This document shows positions 59,904 through 64,000 of a stretch of DNA of 64,000 nt, piece by piece. The DNA comes from Streptomyces marianii (lineage in GTDB: Bacteria > Actinomycetota > Actinomycetes > Streptomycetales > Streptomycetaceae), in the NCBI RefSeq assembly GCF_005795905.1, contig NZ_VAWE01000001.1, positions 5,321,001 to 5,385,000 on the forward strand, given 5' to 3'. Made by a program: the position numbers and the translations under genes. Each line of letters opens with the position of its first letter. The stretch's first letter is position 1. The notes below the pieces were generated by a model. It was not told where the DNA came from and did not search any database. It saw only the letters and a program-made list of their open reading frames with translations.

Positions 59904-60216
59904 GGCGTGTTGCGCAAGTAGCTCCGTCCGCCCGCAGGGCGGGGCCTGCGGCGTCTGGTGCATGGAGTCTCCCCCGACCCTCCGGCCGAGGGGGTGGGGT
60001 CTCCTCCCTCGACCCTCCGGCCGAGGGGGTGGGGTCTCCCCCCTCGACCCTCCGGCCGAGGGGGTGGAGTCTCCCCCCGGGCCCTCCGGGCCGAGGGGAA
60101 GATCGCAAGGCGGCGGATCATCCTCGTACCGGACGTACTCGGATGACTCCGACGACGCAGCGGGCGTGCGTGCGTGCCAGGCGTCGCGGGCCAGGAGGGA
60201 CTTGCGCAACACGCCC
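59903..60216. mobile_element. MITE-like element C (314 bp) with internal tandem repeats
   Basis: Perfect 17-bp terminal inverted repeats: GGGCGTGTTGCGCAAGT at 59903-59919 and its complement at 60200-60216. The part 60101-60162 is the inverted counterpart of the core of elements A and B (ATCGCAAGGCGGCGGATCAT). A block of 35-bp repeats (59965-60100) makes it longer than its relatives. There is no target duplication. The stop codon of the upstream gene overlaps the left end. Confidence 0.75.
59965..60100. repeat. 35-bp tandem repeat inside MITE C, about four copies
   Basis: Units start at 59976, 60011, 60046 and 60081, exactly 35 bp apart. Each contains a near-palindrome (CCTCCGGCCGAGG). There are no unique spacers between units, so this is not a CRISPR array. 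Confidence 0.85.
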
Positions 60217-60340
60217 CAGCGCCGCGGCGGGCGGGGTCAGCCCGCCGCTCCACACCGAACCCACCCGCCTCCCGGCTCGGGGAACCCTCCCCGGGCCGGC
60301 AGGTGGACGTGTCTCCAGTCCTCCGGAGGACCACCATCCA

Positions 60341-60634
60341 ATGAGTTACCCACCCGAGGTGCGTCGTCAGGCCCTCGACCTGCTGGCCATGGGCGAGCCC
60401 GTGAAGAAGGTCGCGGTCGACCTCGGCCTCAGTGAGCGGACGCTCTACCAGTGGCGGCGCAGATACCTGCCGCAACTGCGGCACCAGCGGTACTTCCCCG
60501 ACGCAGGGACGGAACTCACGGCCGCGCGCAGGCGCATCACGGAACTGGAGACCGAGGTCGCCGTCCTCCGGCGTGCGACCGAACTGCTGCGGGACACGAT
60601 GTCCCCAAAAGGCGATTCGAGGCAGTACGCGTGA
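60341..60634 (+). CDS. IS3-family transposase OrfA (HTH protein)
   Basis: 97 aa. It starts MSYPPEVRRQALDLLAMGEP, with the HTH (VKKVAVDLGLSERTLYQWRRRYLP, about 21-44) and a leucine-zipper-like helix (ITELETEVAVLRRATELLRD). This is the small first protein of IS3 elements, normally joined to OrfB by frameshifting. CCGGAGGA precedes the ATG. OrfA itself looks intact, but its partner is cut short, so the element cannot move by itself. It stands between MITE C and the second XRE copy. Confidence 0.85.
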   Translation: MSYPPEVRRQALDLLAMGEPVKKVAVDLGLSERTLYQWRRRYLPQLRHQRYFPDAGTELTAARRRITELETEVAVLRRATELLRDTMSPKGDSRQYA

Positions 60635-60954
60635 TGGCTCACGAGGGCTTGCCCGTGCGGATCGCCACGAGCGTTCTGGGGGTGACCGAGTCCGGGTACT
60701 TCACCTGGCGTTCCCGTCCTCCCTCCGCACGTTCCGTCCGCCACTCCTGGCTCACCGAAGTCATCTCCGCCATCCATGCCGCTTCGCACGGGACCTATGG
60801 ATACCGGCGCATCCACGACGAACTGACCTCGCGCCACGGCATCGTGGTCAGTCACGGCACGGTGCAGCTCCTGATGCGCCGCGCCGGCCTCCAGGGTCTC
60901 TCCGCCGGCGAACGGCGCCGTACCCGGCCGACTCCGAAGGGGTTTCCGGCCTGA
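60634..60954 (+). pseudogene. IS3-family transposase OrfB, N-terminal fragment
   Basis: The fragment begins MAHEGLPVRIATSVLGVTES and continues through SWLTEVISAIHAASHGTYGYRRIHDELTSRHG to LLMRRAGLQGL, the HTH_21 region before the integrase core. Normal OrfB is about 280-300 aa with a DDE catalytic domain; here only about 106 codons remain before an unrelated ending. The start overlaps the OrfA stop by one base (TGATG). Just before the truncation lies CCGAAGGGGTTTCC (60934-60947), identical to the sequence upstream of precursor gene 2. Confidence 0.85.
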
Positions 60955-60973
60955 ACGAGAGAGCGATCCGACC

Positions 60974-61222
60974 ATGAGCATGGAATACCCGTCGTTCCCG
61001 ACTCCGCCGCTGCCCATCTCCACGTATTTGCGCCCTCATCTGCGGGTGGGGGAGGACCTGCCGGCGACCCAGGCCCACCAGGTGATGCTGCACTGCGCCC
61101 TGGACGCGGCATGCGTCCCCGTGCGGCTGACCGACACCCGTGCCGTCGCCCGGATCGCCGAACTCGACTTCCACACGGTGAACGCGGTGATCGGCTGGCT
61201 GCGAACGCTGAGCGAGCGCTGA
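60974..61222 (+). CDS. Small hypothetical protein, 82 aa
   Basis: It begins MSMEYPSFPTPPLPISTYLRPH and continues QAHQVMLHCALDAACVPVRLTDTRAVARIAELDFHTVNAVIGWLRTLSER. The helical C-terminal part looks folded; no family is recognised. There is no clear Shine-Dalgarno site. The stop codon TGA at 61220-61222 lies exactly at the edge of the inverted XRE duplication (61223), so the duplication ends there. It is convergent with XRE copy 2. It could be the regulator-linked partner on this side, as the 86-aa protein is on the other side. Confidence 0.6.
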   Translation: MSMEYPSFPTPPLPISTYLRPHLRVGEDLPATQAHQVMLHCALDAACVPVRLTDTRAVARIAELDFHTVNAVIGWLRTLSER

Positions 61223-61726
61223 GCCCTGCGGTGGGGACGGTTGTCGCCGGGGCCCGGTTCAGTCGGTGTCGGGGTGGGGGTTCGTGCCGGGGTGGGGGTC
61301 GGTGTCGTGGCCCGTGGGGGTGCCTGTGCGTGTGCCGGTGTCTGTGCCGGTGTTGCGCAGGAGGGATTCGACGAGTGCGGTGACGTGCCGGCGGTCGGCC
61401 GGGGAGAGCTGCTGGACGCTGGCGATGAGGGTGGCGACCTCGGGGTCGGCGGGTGTGCCGGGGGTCTCCTCGAAGTACAGGTGGATTCCGCAGGCTTCGG
61501 CCGCGGCCCTGCGGACGGAGTCCAGGGGCAGTTCCAGTCCTCTGGCCAGGCCCTCGAGCGTGGCCTGCTGCGGCATACGGGTGACGCGTTCGGCGGTGGC
61601 CAGGTGGTGCACGGTGGAACGCGGAATGCCGCCGCGCCGGGCCACGTCGCCGTAGGACCAGCCCTGCTGCTCCAGCCGGATCTTCACCAATTCCTGCAGT
61701 GCGTTGGCCACGCGGGGGATTCTTCC
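61223..61726. repeat. Right arm of the XRE inverted duplication
   Basis: Inverted counterpart of 54132-54647, 12 bp shorter. With it, it encloses about 6.6 kb containing the whole peptide locus. Confidence 0.85.
61259..61711 (-). CDS. XRE-family regulator, copy 2
   Basis: 150 aa. It is identical to copy 1 at 54147-54611 as far as I can read, except that the tail repeat TGADTGAD is shortened by four residues. The HTH is complete (SYGDVARRGGIPRSTVHHLA), so both copies should bind the same DNA site. GTG 61711 is the start, with the same upstream bases as copy 1. It points inward to the peptide locus, as copy 1 does from the other side. Confidence 0.85.
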   Translation of the reverse strand: MANALQELVKIRLEQQGWSYGDVARRGGIPRSTVHHLATAERVTRMPQQATLEGLARGLELPLDSVRRAAAEACGIHLYFEETPGTPADPEVATLIASVQQLSPADRRHVTALVESLLRNTGTDTGTRTGTPTGHDTDPHPGTNPHPDTD

Positions 61727-61865
61727 TGCCGTGGGACGGAGTGACGCGTACGGGTGAGTCCGAGTTTATGCGGCAGGCGGTGCGTCCTTCCCTCGCCGCC
61801 CGCCGTCCGGGGGATCTCGCGGGGACGGCCGCCCGGCTCCCGGCGGGCTTCGCCCGCATATGAAA

Positions 61866-61892
61866 GGGCGCCCTCGGAGGCCGAGGACGCCC
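61866..61892 (-). terminator. Terminator of tRNA-Lys
   Basis: 12-bp arms 61866-61877 and 61881-61892 with one mismatch or wobble. On the minus strand the stem is followed by a short T-run (61863-61865). Confidence 0.55.
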
Positions 61893-61914
61893 AGGTCAGC
61901 GAACTGATCGCTTG

Positions 61915-61988
61915 TGCGCCGCCAGGGACTCGAACCCCGGACCCGCTGATTAAGAGTCAGCTGCTCTAACCAACTGAGCTAGCGGCGC
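61915..61988 (-). tRNA. tRNA-Lys(CUU)
   Basis: On the minus strand the acceptor GCGCCGC/GCGGCGC, D-arm AGCTCAGTTGGTTAGAGC, anticodon stem GCTGA/TCAGC with loop CTCTTAA (anticodon CTT), and T-arm with TTCGAGT fold as a standard 74-nt class I tRNA. CCA is not encoded. Confidence 0.93.
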
Positions 61989-62140
61989 CTGCTGACCCGG
62001 AGAACTCTACCGGACCCCCGGGGTGCTCCTGACCATTTCCTTGCGCGTTCCGGCCTGTCGGATGGTCGTTTTTTCGCTTTGTTCCGTCAAAATGCCATTT
62101 GTCGTGATGGAAGAGCGTGGTGGATCTGGAGGGGTAAGGG

Positions 62141-64000
62141 ATGACCGTTCCGGTGTTCGAGGAGTACGAGCCGGCCGGCGACTGCGTCTGCCCCGGCTGC
62201 GCCCGGCAGCGGCGGGAACGGGCCCGTGCCCTGCCGGTGCGTGCCGGCGGCCACCCGGCCGCGCACGGCGCCCGCCGTGCTCTCGTACTGGTCACCGCGG
62301 CGGGAGCGGTACTGAGCGGCGGGAGCGCGGGGGCCCTGGCCGCTCCCGGAGCGGGGCGCCCCCCGGTGTCCGAGCCGGAGGCGGCGGCACCTCGGACCGC
62401 GTGGTCCGGGGCGCCCGTCGTCGAGGCGGACGTGGTGGCTCCGCCACGGCGACCGGTCGGGGAACGGGCGGCCGGTGCGCACCCCGCAGGGCCCGGGCGC
62501 GCCGGACTGGGGCACGACCTGCCGGGACGCGACCGGGCCCCCGCCCCGGCCCGGGCGCGGACGGAGCGCGCCGGAACGGACCGCGCCCCGGTGGGCCCCG
62601 CCGCCACGGACCCCTCCCGTGGCGATCGTGTCCGGGCGGGGGGCCCCGCCGGGCCCGGGCGTGCCCCCCGCCCCGACCCGGAGACCCCGCAGGGTGGCCA
62701 GGAACCGCTGCACGGCGGCCCGACCGCCGGCCCCGCCGGGACGGCCGGTCTGCGCAAGATGGCTCGTGCCGACATCATGAGCCGGGCGAAGCGCTGGGTG
62801 AACGCCAAGGTCCCGTACTCCATGAGCAGGTACTGGGTGGACGGCTACCGGCAGGACTGCTCCGGCTACGTCTCCATGGCCTGGCACCTCCCGGGCAACG
62901 AATGGACGGGCAGCCTGGCCCAGTTCGGCACGCGCATCGAGCGCGAGGACCTGCAGCCCGGCGACATCCTGCTCTTCCACAACCTGAGCAATCCGTCCAA
63001 GGGCTCCCACGTCACGATCTTCGGCGGTTGGGCGGACAGCGCGCGCACGAAGTACATCGCGTACGAGCAGGCCAGGCCGAACACCCGCAGACAGACCACG
63101 CCACTGGCCTACTGGAGCAACTCCGACCAGTACGTGGCCTACCGCTACAGAGCGCTGAAGGGCGTGGGCACCGCGGGCGAGATGATCGGGGGGATCGAGT
63201 TCCCCGGTGTGGGGGTCTTCGCGCCCGGCGCGGGCAACGCGTACGTCACCCGGCTCGCGGGGCTGCTGGCGGAGCAGGGCTTCGCAGGCAACGGCACCGC
63301 CGGTCCGGGGGCGCGCTGGGGGGAGGCGCACCGGCGTGCCACCCAGGCGTTCCAGTACGCCCAGGGCTGGAGGGGTGCGGAGGCGGACGGGGTGCCGGGG
63401 CCGGACACCTGGCGCCTGCTGGTGAACGGCACGGGAAGGAAGGCGGCGCCCGGCGCGGACGCGCCGAACGGGCCCGGGCGGGAGGCGGGTTCGGTGACGG
63501 GGGCACCCGCGCCGGCAGCGGCTCCGACCTCGACCGGTCTGGAACAGGCGCCGTCGTCCGCCGCGCAGGCCCCCGCCGCGTCGGCGTCCACGGCGGCGGG
63601 ATCCGCTTCCGCGGGGGCCCGGAAGGCGGCGCCCTCGCCCGCGGCGGCCCCGGTGACCGGGACTGTGTCCGGCGGCCGTGCCGCGGCCGCTCCGGTCCGG
63701 CGCGGTTCCGTCGTCCGATCCGCCCCTGCCGGAGCCCGCAGGCCACCGTCCGCCGCGGCCGCGCCCCGCCGGCCGGGCGTCGCGACGGCGACTCCGGCCG
63801 GATCCCGGAAGCCGGCGCCCGGAGCCGCCGCTTCCGCGCCGGGCTTCCCGGGTCACGGACACTTCCGCCCCGGCGGCTCCGGAAGGCATCTGGACACTCT
63901 CCGCCGGCAGTTGGCGAAGCGGGGCTTCGGCAGGCACTACTCCACCCGCCCCGGCCCTCGCTGGGGCGACGCGGACCGTCGCAGCGTCGAGGCCTTCCAG
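62141..64000 (+). CDS. NlpC/P60-like peptidoglycan-binding secreted protein (3' end outside window)
   Basis: Start ATG 62141 with GGAGGGG 7 bases upstream; the frame is open to the window end (620 codons). The N-terminus carries CVCPGCARQ, a zinc-ribbon-like Cys pair on the cytoplasmic side, and then a signal/anchor helix (LVLVTAAGAVLSGGSAGALA). After a Pro/Arg-rich linker, SRAKRWVNAKVPYS and YRQDCSGYVSMAW supply the NlpC/P60-type catalytic Cys, and GDILLFHN plus SHVTIFGGW the His. A peptidoglycan-binding domain follows (YVTRLAGLLAEQGF ... VPGPDTWRLL), then an Ala/Pro-rich linker, and a second such domain begins at RHLDTLRRQLAKRGF and is cut by the window edge. It is a probable wall hydrolase or binding protein. 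Confidence 0.85.
   Translation, partial: MTVPVFEEYEPAGDCVCPGCARQRRERARALPVRAGGHPAAHGARRALVLVTAAGAVLSGGSAGALAAPGAGRPPVSEPEAAAPRTAWSGAPVVEADVVAPPRRPVGERAAGAHPAGPGRAGLGHDLPGRDRAPAPARARTERAGTDRAPVGPAATDPSRGDRVRAGGPAGPGRAPRPDPETPQGGQEPLHGGPTAGPAGTAGLRKMARADIMSRAKRWVNAKVPYSMSRYWVDGYRQDCSGYVSMAWHLPGNEWTGSLAQFGTRIEREDLQPGDILLFHNLSNPSKGSHVTIFGGWADSARTKYIAYEQARPNTRRQTTPLAYWSNSDQYVAYRYRALKGVGTAGEMIGGIEFPGVGVFAPGAGNAYVTRLAGLLAEQGFAGNGTAGPGARWGEAHRRATQAFQYAQGWRGAEADGVPGPDTWRLLVNGTGRKAAPGADAPNGPGREAGSVTGAPAPAAAPTSTGLEQAPSSAAQAPAASASTAAGSASAGARKAAPSPAAAPVTGTVSGGRAAAAPVRRGSVVRSAPAGARRPPSAAAAPRRPGVATATPAGSRKPAPGAAASAPGFPGHGHFRPGGSGRHLDTLRRQLAKRGFGRHYSTRPGPRWGDADRRSVEAFQ

Noticed and set aside
59965..60100. 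35-bp repeats as a possible CRISPR array
   Set aside because: The period equals the unit length, so no spacers exist. The block lies inside a MITE-like element.

Overview
The window is typical Streptomyces chromosome. It has very high G+C with strong G/C bias at third codon positions, many GTG starts, short ATGA/GTGA gene overlaps, and perfect GC-rich hairpins between convergent genes. The gene order matches the conserved core around the N-acetylglucosamine PTS and the cslA-glxA locus. No window-scale phage or plasmid backbone is visible. Accessory material is limited to three MITE-like elements, an IS3 remnant, a tandem HNH pair, a few decayed genes, and one unusual peptide locus near the right end.

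Left part (1-20.5 kb): the 3' part of a secreted M6 protease; NAD salvage (pncA, pncB); clpS with a DUF2017 gene; a MmpL transporter/LmeA-like pair divergent from a TetR regulator, with two copies of the same operator between them; the CysO-pathway cysteine genes (mec, a 41-residue leader peptide with two Cys codons, cysO, cysM); a membrane-anchored MazF-like protein; an MBL hydrolase; an amino-acid permease with a Usp protein; the GlcNAc PTS IIC (nagE2) with a DasR-type site and the IIB protein; rph, a small lipoprotein gene and rdgB.

Middle (20.5-54 kb): tRNA-Leu(UAG); two homologous HNH endonucleases; a three-gene ABC exporter; a class A PBP; a small multidrug-resistance family gene preceded by a guanidine-III riboswitch, so it is best read as a guanidinium exporter; a GroES-like gene; bcp; several envelope and house-keeping genes; a DUF3427 helicase reduced to its two ends; a class E sortase; a YidC paralogue; a ROK regulator divergent from an oxidoreductase; an LAxTG wall protein; a repeat-rich membrane-tethered protein next to a class F sortase; and the cslA-glxA-cslZ set that makes and trims the hyphal-tip glycan.

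Right part (54-62 kb): three tandem, nearly identical 71-72 residue precursor-like peptides, a PqqD-like/M50 membrane metalloprotease, and a secreted cysteine-containing protein. Together they look like an undescribed RiPP-type system. It is bracketed by inverted duplicates: an XRE regulator copy at each outer edge, and two inverted copies of an 86-residue protein on its left side. An IS3 remnant and a MITE lie between the locus and the right-hand regulator copy. The window ends with tRNA-Lys(CUU) and the start of a large secreted NlpC/P60-like protein with peptidoglycan-binding domains.

The three MITE-like elements (5.7, 46.1 and 59.9 kb) share an internal core but have different terminal repeats. 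Each begins directly at a stop codon.
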